From Comamonadaceae bacterium (GTDB taxonomy: Bacteria; Pseudomonadota; Gammaproteobacteria; Burkholderiales; Burkholderiaceae_C), in the NCBI GenBank assembly GCA_027488735.1, contig JAIYBB010000001.1, positions 310,001 through 374,000 of the forward strand: a stretch of 64,000 nt of DNA, given 5' to 3'. Shown here one piece after another: positions 55,893 through 63,794 of the stretch (position 1 is the first letter of the stretch; every line of letters starts with the position of its first letter). The notes under the pieces were generated by a model. It made no database searches. It was not told where the DNA came from and saw only the letters and a list, made by a program, of their open reading frames with translations. The position numbers and the translations under genes are program-made.

Positions 55893-56744
55893 ATGCCTTA
55901 CATGCTCAAAGCACTTTATCTTAGTCTGTCAATTGCTACATTTTCAATAGCTGCTCACGCAGATATCAAAAGGGCTTGCGCCGATTATTCTTCCAAAATA
56001 CCCAGTGTGACGCCGGCCATGTGCGAAGCCGCAGGCTTGCAGGACATGAAGGCCCGTTCCGCGCAAGGCCGGGTCCTGTGGGGTCGTGATGTCGGTGCCC
56101 CGGACGGGAATTTCAAGGTGCTGGTGATAGGCGGCATTCACGGTGACGAGATGTCGTCAGCATCGCTGGTGTATCACTGGTTGGGGCTCGCAGAGACGCC
56201 GCCTTCCGACTCACCGCTTAACGTTCATTGGCGCTTTATTCCCAGCCTGAATCCGGATGGCTTGTTTGCCAAGCCGGCGCGACGTACTAACGCCAACGGT
56301 GTGGATTTGAATCGCAACTTTCCCACTCCGAATTGGGCGCGCGATGCCAAAGTCTATTGGGAACAGCGAACGAAACGGGATCCCCGCCGCTGGCCGGGCA
56401 ATAAACCTGTGTCCGAACCGGAGTCCCGTTTTCTGCTCGAGCAAATGGACAGCTTCAAGCCGAACTTGATTGTCAGTGTGCATGCGCCTTACGGTGTACT
56501 GGACTTTGACGGTCCGTCGGTTCCTCCCAGCAAACTGGGGCGTTTGTATCTCGATCAGGTGGGCATCTTCCCAGGATCGCTCGGCAACTATGCCGGGGTG
56601 CACCGGCGCATCCCGGTTGTGACCATTGAGCTGCCCAGTGCGGGCCGCTTACCGCAGGATGCAGAAGTTCGCCAGATGTGGATGGACTTGTTGCGCTGGA
56701 CGAATGAACGCCTCGGGCCCACTGCGTCTGCCACTACACCCTGA
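55893..56744 (+). CDS. M14-family zinc carboxypeptidase (MpaA-like)
   Basis: 283 aa; ATG 55893 or 55902. Signal peptide about residues 1-23 (SLSIATFSIAAHA). The zinc ligands are visible as GGIHGDEMSSAS (HxxE) and, about 100 residues on, a His in SVHAPYGVLDFDGP; the substrate Arg/Asn lie in ANGVDLNRNFPTPNW and the catalytic Glu in VVTIELPSAG. It resembles murein tripeptide amidases of the MpaA group but is periplasmic. Part of its signal-peptide code is a repeat copy. Convergent with a small unknown gene 1 nt away. Confidence 0.88.
   Translation: MPYMLKALYLSLSIATFSIAAHADIKRACADYSSKIPSVTPAMCEAAGLQDMKARSAQGRVLWGRDVGAPDGNFKVLVIGGIHGDEMSSASLVYHWLGLAETPPSDSPLNVHWRFIPSLNPDGLFAKPARRTNANGVDLNRNFPTPNWARDAKVYWEQRTKRDPRRWPGNKPVSEPESRFLLEQMDSFKPNLIVSVHAPYGVLDFDGPSVPPSKLGRLYLDQVGIFPGSLGNYAGVHRRIPVVTIELPSAGRLPQDAEVRQMWMDLLRWTNERLGPTASATTP
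55932..55961 (-). repeat. Dispersed palindromic repeat, copy 10 (in a signal peptide)
   Basis: On the minus strand: TGCGTGAGCAGCTAT, TGAAAAT, GTAGCAAT. In the plus-strand gene it codes for IATFSIAAHA, the signal peptide core and cleavage site. Confidence 0.6.
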
Positions 56745-56745
56745 A

Positions 56746-57048
56746 TCAGGCGGAGGGGCTGTTTGAAATGCGGATCGCAGCTTTGTCAGCCCACATTTGA
56801 AGGCTGTCCACCAGATCACGCTGGCTGAAGGAGCAGCTTTCTTCACTGAAGAGGGCGCTGGACTCCAGTCGGTCCATGAGCTGGTGGAGCACTTCGGAGA
56901 ACTTGTCAGGCAGCGCGGCGAGCAAAACGCTCTGACCGCGCGCCAAATCAGACAGGTCATGTGCGCTCAGCCCGTCCGTACGGAAGCGCTCCAAGGCGTC
57001 CTGAAACACCTGTAGTTGGGCTTGCGCGGAACCGGCTGCCGACGACAT
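56746..57048 (-). CDS. Small helical protein of unknown function in the aap operon
   Basis: 100 aa, ATG 57048, starting 5 nt after the aapP stop on the same strand. It is predicted to be all-helical: QAQLQVFQDALERFRTDGLSAHDLSDLARGQSVLLAALPDKFSEVLHQLMDRLES, then a polar middle and LVDSLQMWADKAAIRI. No signal peptide or membrane segment. I do not recognise the family. Its position as the last gene after the transporter ATPase suggests it is co-made with the Aap system, yet nothing shows a physical link. Confidence 0.65.
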   Translation of the reverse strand: MSSAAGSAQAQLQVFQDALERFRTDGLSAHDLSDLARGQSVLLAALPDKFSEVLHQLMDRLESSALFSEESCSFSQRDLVDSLQMWADKAAIRISNSPSA

Positions 57049-57053
57049 GCGAC

Positions 57054-57797
57054 TTAGTGACCCAGAATCTTGGACAGGAAATCGCGGCTGCGTTCGTTCT
57101 GCGGGTTGTTGAAGAACTCGTGCGGAGTGTTTTGCTCCACGATTTGACCTTGGTCCATGAAGATCACGCGGTCAGCCACAGCCTTGGCAAAACCCATTTC
57201 GTGGGTCACGCAGATCATGGTGATGCCTTGGCTGGCCATCTCGATCATCACGTCCAGCACTTCCTTGATCATCTCGGGGTCGAGGGCCGAGGTGGGCTCG
57301 TCGAACAACATGATCTTGGGCTTCAGGCACAGGGCACGGGCGATCGCCACGCGCTGCTGCTGGCCGCCGGAGAGTTGCAGCGGGTATTTGTTGGCCTGAT
57401 TGGCAATACGCACACGTTCCAGCTGGATCATGGCCTTTTCTTCAGCCTCTTTTTTTGGCATTTTGCCGACCCACATGGGGGAGAGCGTCAGGTTTTCCAA
57501 AACGGTGAGGTGCGGAAACAGGTTGGACTGCTGGAACACCATGCCGACTTTTTTGCGCACGTCATCGATGGCTTTCACATCGTCAGTCAGCTCCACGCCG
57601 TCCACGATGAGGTTACCTTGCTGGTGCTCTTCGAGACGGTTGATACAGCGGATCATGGTGGACTTGCCGGAGCCCGACGGGCCGCAGACCACAATGCGCT
57701 CGCCTTTGGTGACGGTCAGGTCAATATCGCGCAGTACGTGGAAATTATTGCCGTACCACTTGTTGACTTTGTTGAAGGTGATGATGGGTTCAGACAT
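57054..57797 (-). CDS. aapP: General amino-acid ABC transporter ATP-binding protein
   Basis: 247 aa. Walker [22 protein letters not shown], signature [24 protein letters not shown], Walker [24 protein letters not shown], typical of polar-amino-acid importers (GlnQ/AapP). It energises uptake through AapQM with AapJ. It starts 9 nt after the aapM stop. A PilZ- or regulation-type extension is not seen. Confidence 0.95.
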   Translation of the reverse strand: MSEPIITFNKVNKWYGNNFHVLRDIDLTVTKGERIVVCGPSGSGKSTMIRCINRLEEHQQGNLIVDGVELTDDVKAIDDVRKKVGMVFQQSNLFPHLTVLENLTLSPMWVGKMPKKEAEEKAMIQLERVRIANQANKYPLQLSGGQQQRVAIARALCLKPKIMLFDEPTSALDPEMIKEVLDVMIEMASQGITMICVTHEMGFAKAVADRVIFMDQGQIVEQNTPHEFFNNPQNERSRDFLSKILGH

Positions 57798-57806
57798 ATT
57801 CGTTCC

Positions 57807-58910
57807 TTAGCGGAGTTTGCTTTTGTTGACTTGCTTTTCAATCCAGAGGCTGTAGCGCGACATGGAGAAGCAAAACACAAAGTAGATGAGTGCGATGAAG
57901 ATGTAGCCTTCAATCTTGAAGGGGCGCCAGTCGGAGTCCGAGTTCAGAGCCAGGCTCATGGCACCGGTGAGTTCATACAAACTCACGATGGTTACCAATG
58001 AGGTGTCCTTGAAGGTGGAGATGAAGTTGTTCATGATGCCGGGCACGACCATGGCCAGTGCTTGTGGCAACACGATCTTGCGCTGGGTTTGCCAGTAGCT
58101 CAGGCCAAGGGTGGCGGCGGCTTCAATCTGGCCCTTGGGCACTGCTTGCAGGCCACCACGGATCACTTCAGCCATATAGGCCGCAGCAAACAGCGTGATA
58201 CCTGCCAGCACGCGCACCAACACGTCGATATTGAAGCCCTGTGGCATCAGCAGCGGGAACATGAATGACGCCATGAACAACACAGAGATCAGCGGCACGC
58301 CGCGAATCAATTCGACATAGATCGTACAGAACGTCTTGATCGCGGGTAGTTTTGAACGACGGCCCAAAGCAATCAGCAGGGCCAACGGGAATGCCATGGC
58401 CATCGACAGTGAAGAAAGCAGCAGGGTGAGCGGCAAGCCGCCCCAACGGTCGGTTTCAACAACGGAGAGACCAAACTTGCCGCCGTACATCACGACAAAA
58501 AAGAAGCCCAGCACCAGAATCCATGCCAGACCCAACCATGCCTTCCAGAACATGCGCATGCAACTGGCCACCAGCAAGGCGCACAGCAGCACGGTCGAGA
58601 TCAACGGGCGCCATTGTTCTTCAAAGGGGTAGCGGCCGAAAATGATGATGCGGAATTTTTCAGTGACTACGCCCCAGCAGGCGCCGGCACGGTCCGCGTT
58701 GCAGGCTTCTGAGTCGGCGGCCCATTTGGCATCAATCAAGGCCCAACCGAACAGAGGCGGAAGGACATAGAGCAGGATCGCACCCACGATCAGGGTGCTG
58801 ATAGTGGTCTGCCAACTCCCGAAGAGGTTGGTGCGTATCCAAGCCACGGCGCCTTCGGTTTTCACCGGAGCCGGGCGGGCGGGAATAGGTTCAAAAGTGG
58901 TTGCGCTCAT
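57807..58910 (-). CDS. aapM: General amino-acid ABC transporter permease AapM
   Basis: 367 aa HisM-type permease with an N-terminal extension and about seven helices. The EAA-type loop and AAAYMAEVIRGGLQAVPKGQIEAAATLGLSYWQTQRKIVLPQALAMVVPGIMNNFISTFKDTSLVTIVSL are typical of amino-acid permeases that pair as heterodimers. It forms the membrane pore with AapQ and binds AapP by the EAA loop. Encoded 9 nt after aapQ. Confidence 0.94.
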   Translation of the reverse strand: MSATTFEPIPARPAPVKTEGAVAWIRTNLFGSWQTTISTLIVGAILLYVLPPLFGWALIDAKWAADSEACNADRAGACWGVVTEKFRIIIFGRYPFEEQWRPLISTVLLCALLVASCMRMFWKAWLGLAWILVLGFFFVVMYGGKFGLSVVETDRWGGLPLTLLLSSLSMAMAFPLALLIALGRRSKLPAIKTFCTIYVELIRGVPLISVLFMASFMFPLLMPQGFNIDVLVRVLAGITLFAAAYMAEVIRGGLQAVPKGQIEAAATLGLSYWQTQRKIVLPQALAMVVPGIMNNFISTFKDTSLVTIVSLYELTGAMSLALNSDSDWRPFKIEGYIFIALIYFVFCFSMSRYSLWIEKQVNKSKLR

Positions 58911-58919
58911 GGGGTGGCC

Positions 58920-60095
58920 TTAGCGTTCTTTGATGGCGGAGCGGGTGTTGTACCAATTCATGGTGATCGACGTGAACAGCGACGTGCTCAGGTACACCAG
59001 CATGATGATGGCAATGCATTCCACGGCGCGGCCGGTCTGGTTGATGGCAGTGTTGGCAATGGAAACCACATCCGGATAGCCGATAGCCACGGCCAACGAC
59101 GAGTTCTTGGTGAGGTTCAGGTACTGGTTGGTCACGGGCGGAATGATGACGCGCAGCGCTTGCGGCAACATCACCAGGCGCATGGTCTGCCCTCTGCTCA
59201 GTCCCAGGGCCGCAGCTGCTTCAGACTGGCCTAAGGCCACGGATTGGATGCCGCCCCGCACCACTTCGGACACGAAAGCTGCGGTGTAGATGGTCAGACC
59301 CAGAAGCACCGACAAGTACTCGGGAGTCAGAGCCCCACCGTTTTCGATGGCAAATTCGCCTTGAACCGGCATGTTCAATGCCGTAGGTGCACCCCCGAGA
59401 ATCCAGCCGAGTACACCCAGTGTGATCACGATAGCTAGGGGAACCAGCACCATGCTGCGGGCCTTGCCGGTTCGCTCAAATGCTTTGTGTGCATAAGCGC
59501 GGTAGCCCCAAGCTGCAAAGACTCCAGCCAACAAGCCCCACGCGCCCCAGACATGACCGTTTGCCCATTCGGGAATCGGGAAGTTGATGCCGCCTTTACT
59601 CAAAAAGAACGGACCCAGCACCCAGGGCTCGTTGGAAGCGGGCAGTACTTCGGTAAACATCAGGTACCACATCAGCAATTGCAGCAGCACTGGAATATTG
59701 CGGAAGAACTCCACGTAGGCGGCGCAGATCCCGCGGATCAGGGCATTACGTGAAAAACGGCCGACGCCGATCAAGGTGCCCAGCACCGTGGTGAGGATGA
59801 TGCCTACCACCGCCACCCGTAGCGTATTGACAAAGCCGACAAGGTAGGCGCGCCAGTAAGACTCTCCGGAGTCAAAGGCAAAAAAACTCTCGCCGATATC
59901 AAATCCTGCGGGATTGGACAAAAAGTCAAAACCACTCTGAATACCGCGCAACTTCATGTTGGTGGTGGTGTTGTGGGCGAGGTACAGCACGGTCAGCAGC
60001 ACCACAATGATGGCGATGGCTTGGTACAGCAGTCCGCGGAAAGCCTGGCTGCGCCAGGACCACGACTTTTTAGGAGGGGAGGAGGGTGTGGACAT
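58920..60095 (-). CDS. aapQ: General amino-acid ABC transporter permease AapQ
   Basis: 391 aa. The long N-terminal domain (NMKLRGIQSGFDFLSNPAGFDIGESFFAFDSGESYWRAYLVGFVNTLRVAVVG) is characteristic of AapQ/BztB proteins. The EAA region TAAFVSEVVRGGIQSVALGQSEAAAALGLSRGQTMRLVMLPQALRVIIPPVTNQYLNLTKNSSLAVAIGYPD is intact. It partners with AapM. A hairpin at 60135-60172 separates it from the binding-protein gene, likely tuning the ratio of AapJ to the membrane proteins. Confidence 0.94.
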   Translation of the reverse strand: MSTPSSPPKKSWSWRSQAFRGLLYQAIAIIVVLLTVLYLAHNTTTNMKLRGIQSGFDFLSNPAGFDIGESFFAFDSGESYWRAYLVGFVNTLRVAVVGIILTTVLGTLIGVGRFSRNALIRGICAAYVEFFRNIPVLLQLLMWYLMFTEVLPASNEPWVLGPFFLSKGGINFPIPEWANGHVWGAWGLLAGVFAAWGYRAYAHKAFERTGKARSMVLVPLAIVITLGVLGWILGGAPTALNMPVQGEFAIENGGALTPEYLSVLLGLTIYTAAFVSEVVRGGIQSVALGQSEAAAALGLSRGQTMRLVMLPQALRVIIPPVTNQYLNLTKNSSLAVAIGYPDVVSIANTAINQTGRAVECIAIIMLVYLSTSLFTSITMNWYNTRSAIKER

Positions 60096-60134
60096 ATCAG
60101 CCCTTGCAGTTCACGAAAAAAACACTCATCAATT

Positions 60135-60172
60135 GAAAAGGGCAGCGCATGGTGTCTGCGACTGCCCTTTTC
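60135..60172 (-). other. Intercistronic hairpin between aapJ and aapQ
   Basis: GAAAAGGGCAG pairs with CTGCCCTTTTC, with an inner GCA/TGC extension and a 7-nt loop. Lying just past the aapJ stop inside the operon, it fits an attenuator or mRNA stabiliser that gives the binding protein higher expression than the permeases. Confidence 0.7.
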
Positions 60173-60212
60173 TGGTGCGTCATGCCGGTTTACAGCACTC
60201 CGCTAACCACGC

Positions 60213-61247
60213 TTAACGAACTGGAGGTGCGTATTGCACGCCACCCTTGTTCCACAGGTTGTTCAAACCACGTGGCAATTGGATGGGTGACTTGGGGCCC
60301 ACATTGCGTTCAAAGATTTCACCGTAGTTGCCGGTAGTCTTCACAGCACGTGCCAGCCATTCCTTGTCCAGACCCAGCAACTTGCCTGTGTCTTCCTTGG
60401 AACCCAGCAGACGGCCGATCACGGGGTCTTGGCTGTTGGCTTTGAGGTCATCCACGTTGGCAGCGGTCACGCCAGCTTCTTCAGCTTCCAGCAGGCCGTA
60501 CACAGTCCATTTCACGATGGCGGTCCACTCATCGTCACCACGGCGAACCATCGGGCCCAGAGGCTCTTTGGAGATCAGCTCTGGAAGGATCACGTGGTCA
60601 GCGGGGTTCTTGGCAACCTTGTTGCGGGTAGATGCCAAGCCGGATGCGTCGGTGGTGTATGCCACGCAACGACCGGAGAAGTAAGCACCTTCAGCGGCTT
60701 CCAGCTTCTCAAACACGATGGGTTTGATATTCAGGCCGTTGGCTTTGGAGTAGTCGGTCAGGTTCTTTTCGGTGGTGGTGCCTGATTGCACGCAAACGGT
60801 CTGGCCTTTGAGCTGCTTGGCGCTCTTGAGCTTGCTCTTGACTGGGACCATGAAGCCCTGGCCGTCGTAGTATGTCACGGCGGTCTGGGACAGGCCCAAG
60901 GAAGCGTCACGGGTCAAAGTGAAAGTGGTGTTGCGGGACAACACGTCCACTTCGCCGGATTGCAGAGCGGTGAAACGGGCTTGTGCGTTCAGGGGAACGT
61001 ACTTTACCTTTTCGCCATCACCCAAGACGGCGGCCGCCACAGCGCGGCACACGTCCACGTCCAGACCAGTCCACTTGCCGTTGGAATCGGCAGCACTGAA
61101 ACCAGCCAGACCGGTGTTCACACCGCACACCACTTGGCCACGGGCCTTGACGGCATCCAATGTTTTGCCAGCGTGGGCAGGCGCTGCAACGACAGCACCC
61201 AGTGCGGCAACTACGGCTGCCAGTGTTTTCAGTTTCTTCATGCTCAT
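60213..61247 (-). CDS. aapJ: General amino-acid ABC transporter substrate-binding protein
   Basis: 344 aa. Signal peptide 1-26 (LKTLAAVVAALGAVVAAPAHAG), then TLDAVKARGQVVCGVNTGLAGFSAADSNGKWTGLDVDVCRAVAAAVLGD, the AapJ/BztA-type lobe, and NTTFTLTRDASLGL plus GPMVRRGDDEWTAIVKWTVYGLLEAEEAGV. It binds a broad set of L-amino acids in the periplasm. First gene of aapJQMP; GGAG 10 nt before the ATG. A sigma-54-like promoter lies about 180 bp upstream. Confidence 0.95.
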   Translation of the reverse strand: MSMKKLKTLAAVVAALGAVVAAPAHAGKTLDAVKARGQVVCGVNTGLAGFSAADSNGKWTGLDVDVCRAVAAAVLGDGEKVKYVPLNAQARFTALQSGEVDVLSRNTTFTLTRDASLGLSQTAVTYYDGQGFMVPVKSKLKSAKQLKGQTVCVQSGTTTEKNLTDYSKANGLNIKPIVFEKLEAAEGAYFSGRCVAYTTDASGLASTRNKVAKNPADHVILPELISKEPLGPMVRRGDDEWTAIVKWTVYGLLEAEEAGVTAANVDDLKANSQDPVIGRLLGSKEDTGKLLGLDKEWLARAVKTTGNYGEIFERNVGPKSPIQLPRGLNNLWNKGGVQYAPPVR

Positions 61248-61572
61248 AAATCATTACTCCAAAGAATTGAATCAGCAGGATGCACCAGACTGGTGTCTGC
61301 ACCCCGATTCTGAGGCTGAACTGTAGCCTCAGGAGCATTCGCTCTCATCGGGGTTTACCATCGAAAGGTATGCGGAAAAGTAATAACCTAATTCGCCGCT
61401 CACCTCTCTGCAAGCCACAAGGGTTAAGCAGAAAGCATGCCACGCAATAGTGCCGGAAAGAGGATTCGGGGCATGTGTATCAGCCCACAGGGCTTTGTCA
61501 CCGTGGTGGCAGCCTTGTTGCCGCCTTGCGATATGGTGTGAAGCTATACCAACAAAATCCTGGAGACACCGC
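61248..61572. other. 325-bp divergent intergenic region between aapJ and the methionine-synthase gene
   Basis: No gene seen. It holds a candidate sigma-54 site (61427-61442, minus), a 7-bp inverted repeat TGAGGCT/AGCCTCA at 61311-61331 in the aapJ leader, a small CACCA/TGGTG hairpin near 61282-61296, and a GGAG before the plus-strand ATG 61573. No known riboswitch motif recognised. Confidence 0.6.
61427..61442 (-). promoter_or_regulatory. Candidate sigma-54 promoter for aapJQMP
   Basis: On the minus strand TGGCATGCTTTCTGCT has the GG-N10-GC spacing of sigma-54 promoters and TGGCAYR at -24. Nitrogen-controlled amino-acid transporters often use such promoters with NtrC. No clear NtrC site was found, so this is tentative. 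Confidence 0.35.
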
Positions 61573-62601
61573 ATGTTTGAAACCGCCATCGCTGGCAGCC
61601 TGCCCAAGCCCTCGTGGCTCTCTGAAACCGAAAAACTCTGGCCCCAATGGAAGCTGGCCGGCCCCGAGCTGCAGCAAGCTAAGGCGGATGCCACCCTGTT
61701 GTGGATCAAAGCGCAGGAAGATGCGGGCTTGGATGTGGTCGGCGATGGTGAGCAAAGCCGGCAGCACTTTGTGCACGGCTTTCTGGAGCAGGTCGAAGGC
61801 ATCGACTTTGAGAACAAGGTCAAGATGGGCATCCGCAATAACCGTTATGACGCCATGGTGCCGCAGGTTGTTGCCGCCTTGAGGCTCAAAGGTCGCGTGC
61901 ATGCCTTTGAGGCCCAACTCGCACGAGCCCACACCAAAAAGAAACTCAAGTTCACCTTGCCTGGCCCCTTGACGATTGTGGACACGGTGGCCGACCGTTT
62001 TTATGGTGACCGCAAGACCATGGCGTTCGCGTTTGCGGAGTTGCTGAATCAGGAAGCGCGGGCCTTGCAGGCCGATGGAGTGGACATCATCCAGTTCGAC
62101 GAGCCGGCCTTCAATGTGTACATGCAAGACGCGGCGGACTGGGGGGTGCAAGCACTGGAAGTCGCCGCCAAAGGTCTCACTTGCACCACCGCCGTGCATA
62201 TTTGTTATGGCTACGGCATCAAGGCCAACACCGACTGGAAAGAGACGCTTGGAGGCGAATGGCGGCAGTACGCGCAGGTGTTTCCGGCGCTGGCGGCCAG
62301 CAGCATTCAGCAAGTGAGCCTGGAGTGCTACCACTCGCATGTACCACCGGATTTGATGGCACTGCTCAAGGACAAAGACGTCATGGTAGGCGTGATCGAC
62401 GTGGCCAGTGATGTGATTGAAACGCCTGAGCAGGTGGCGGACACCATCGGCATCGCACTCCAACACGTGCCACGCAATCGCATCTTCCCCTGTACCAACT
62501 GTGGATTGGCGCCCATGAGCCGTGAGGTGGCCACGCGCAAGCTCGAAGCCCTGGCCAAAGGCGCTGCCCTCGCACGCGAGCGATACGGGGCCGGTGCATG
62601 A
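61573..62601 (+). CDS. Core-MetE-type methionine synthase (MesD-like)
   Basis: 342 aa, only the catalytic half of MetE. ATG 61573 with GGAG 8 nt upstream. Zinc ligands fit the MetE pattern: TAVHICYGYG (His and Cys), VSLECYHSHV (Glu) and PCTNCGLAPM (last Cys). GDGEQSRQHFVHGFLEQVEGIDFENKVKMGIR is characteristic of the MesD branch of folate-independent core enzymes, which usually need the oxygen-dependent partner MesX (DUF1852). No MesX gene is next to it here. It would make methionine from homocysteine and complements MetZ of the left region. Overlaps the next gene by 4 nt. Confidence 0.85.
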   Translation: MFETAIAGSLPKPSWLSETEKLWPQWKLAGPELQQAKADATLLWIKAQEDAGLDVVGDGEQSRQHFVHGFLEQVEGIDFENKVKMGIRNNRYDAMVPQVVAALRLKGRVHAFEAQLARAHTKKKLKFTLPGPLTIVDTVADRFYGDRKTMAFAFAELLNQEARALQADGVDIIQFDEPAFNVYMQDAADWGVQALEVAAKGLTCTTAVHICYGYGIKANTDWKETLGGEWRQYAQVFPALAASSIQQVSLECYHSHVPPDLMALLKDKDVMVGVIDVASDVIETPEQVADTIGIALQHVPRNRIFPCTNCGLAPMSREVATRKLEALAKGAALARERYGAGA

Positions 62602-63779
62602 GTGGCATGACGCTTTCTCCGGGTTTCCATGCGCCTGCACTGCGGAACCTGGAGCAAGTGCTGCAAGCGGATGTAGACAAAGGTCGATTACCCGGCGCAG
62701 TAGCCTTGGTTGCACGCCATGGCCAGACCGTGTTGCACTCGGCCATCGGCGAGCAGAACCCGGCGGACGGCACGCCCATGGCCTTGGACAGCATATTCCG
62801 CATCTACTCCATGACCAAGCCACTGGTGTCGGTGGCGATCATGCAATTGCTGGAGCGCGGCCAACTGTTGCTGAGTGACCCGGTAGGCCAGCACTTGAGC
62901 GAGTTTGCCGATGTGCGGGTGGCGGAGGATGAAACGGGCCGCCAGACGCGACCCCCAGCCCGGCCACCCACGGTGCAAGACCTGTTGCGCCACACCTCAG
63001 GCCTGACCTACGAGATTCTGGGCGACGACCCCATTCAGCAGCGCTACGCTCAAGCCGGCTTGGGCACCCGCATGTTGAGCAACACCGGTTTTTCGCAGGC
63101 CCTGTCCGCGATTCCTTACCGCTATGAGCCCGGCAGCATCTGGCAATACAGCCGCGCCACAGACCTGCTCGGCGCCCTGTTGGAGCGCGTGACCGGCATG
63201 GCTTTGGGTGACTATTTGCAAGCACACATCCTCGGGCCCTTGGGCATGGTGGATACCGCATTTGTGGTCCCTCCGGATAAGCATCGCCGCATTGCAGAGC
63301 CCTTTGCCCATGACCCTGACGGAGGCGTACCCATGCCCCTGATGGACTTGCGCAAGACCACCCCCATGCAAGCGGGCGGCGCTGGCTTGGGCTCGACCGC
63401 AGCTGACTACGCGCACTTTTTGCAATGCATGTTGAATGGAGGCACCTTGAACGGTGCGCGCATTCTCAGCCCCGCCTCGGTGCGGCTGATGACCTCGGAC
63501 CATCTGGCCGACATTCCGGTCAACCGCAGTGGCCGCGCGGCAGAACTGCTTCCACCCGGACATGGCTTCGGCTTGGGTTTTGCGGTGCGCCTCGAAGAGG
63601 GGTTGGGTACCCAGCTGGGCAGCAAAGGCATGTACTACTGGAGCGGTATCTCTGGCACCGTGTTTTTTGTGGACCCGGCGAAAGATTTGTTTGCCATTCT
63701 GCTGACCCAGGCACCCAATCAACGCAGCTGGTATCGCCCCTTGTTCCGCAATCTGGTGTACGCGGCGCTGAACGATTGA
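62598..63779 (+). CDS. Beta-lactamase-fold serine hydrolase
   Basis: 393 aa. Ser-x-x-Lys nucleophile motif SMTK at residues 71-74 (IFRIYSMTKPLVSVAIMQLLERGQL), the Tyr motif in WQYSRATDLLGALLERVTG and a C-terminal GMYYWSGISGTVFFVDPAKDLFAILLTQAP stretch are those of class C beta-lactamase/EstB-like family VIII esterases. No signal peptide, so a cytosolic esterase is more likely than an antibiotic-degrading enzyme. The ATG overlaps the methionine-synthase stop. Confidence 0.88.
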   Translation: MSGMTLSPGFHAPALRNLEQVLQADVDKGRLPGAVALVARHGQTVLHSAIGEQNPADGTPMALDSIFRIYSMTKPLVSVAIMQLLERGQLLLSDPVGQHLSEFADVRVAEDETGRQTRPPARPPTVQDLLRHTSGLTYEILGDDPIQQRYAQAGLGTRMLSNTGFSQALSAIPYRYEPGSIWQYSRATDLLGALLERVTGMALGDYLQAHILGPLGMVDTAFVVPPDKHRRIAEPFAHDPDGGVPMPLMDLRKTTPMQAGGAGLGSTAADYAHFLQCMLNGGTLNGARILSPASVRLMTSDHLADIPVNRSGRAAELLPPGHGFGLGFAVRLEEGLGTQLGSKGMYYWSGISGTVFFVDPAKDLFAILLTQAPNQRSWYRPLFRNLVYAALND

Positions 63780-63794
63780 GTGATATCCGGCGGC

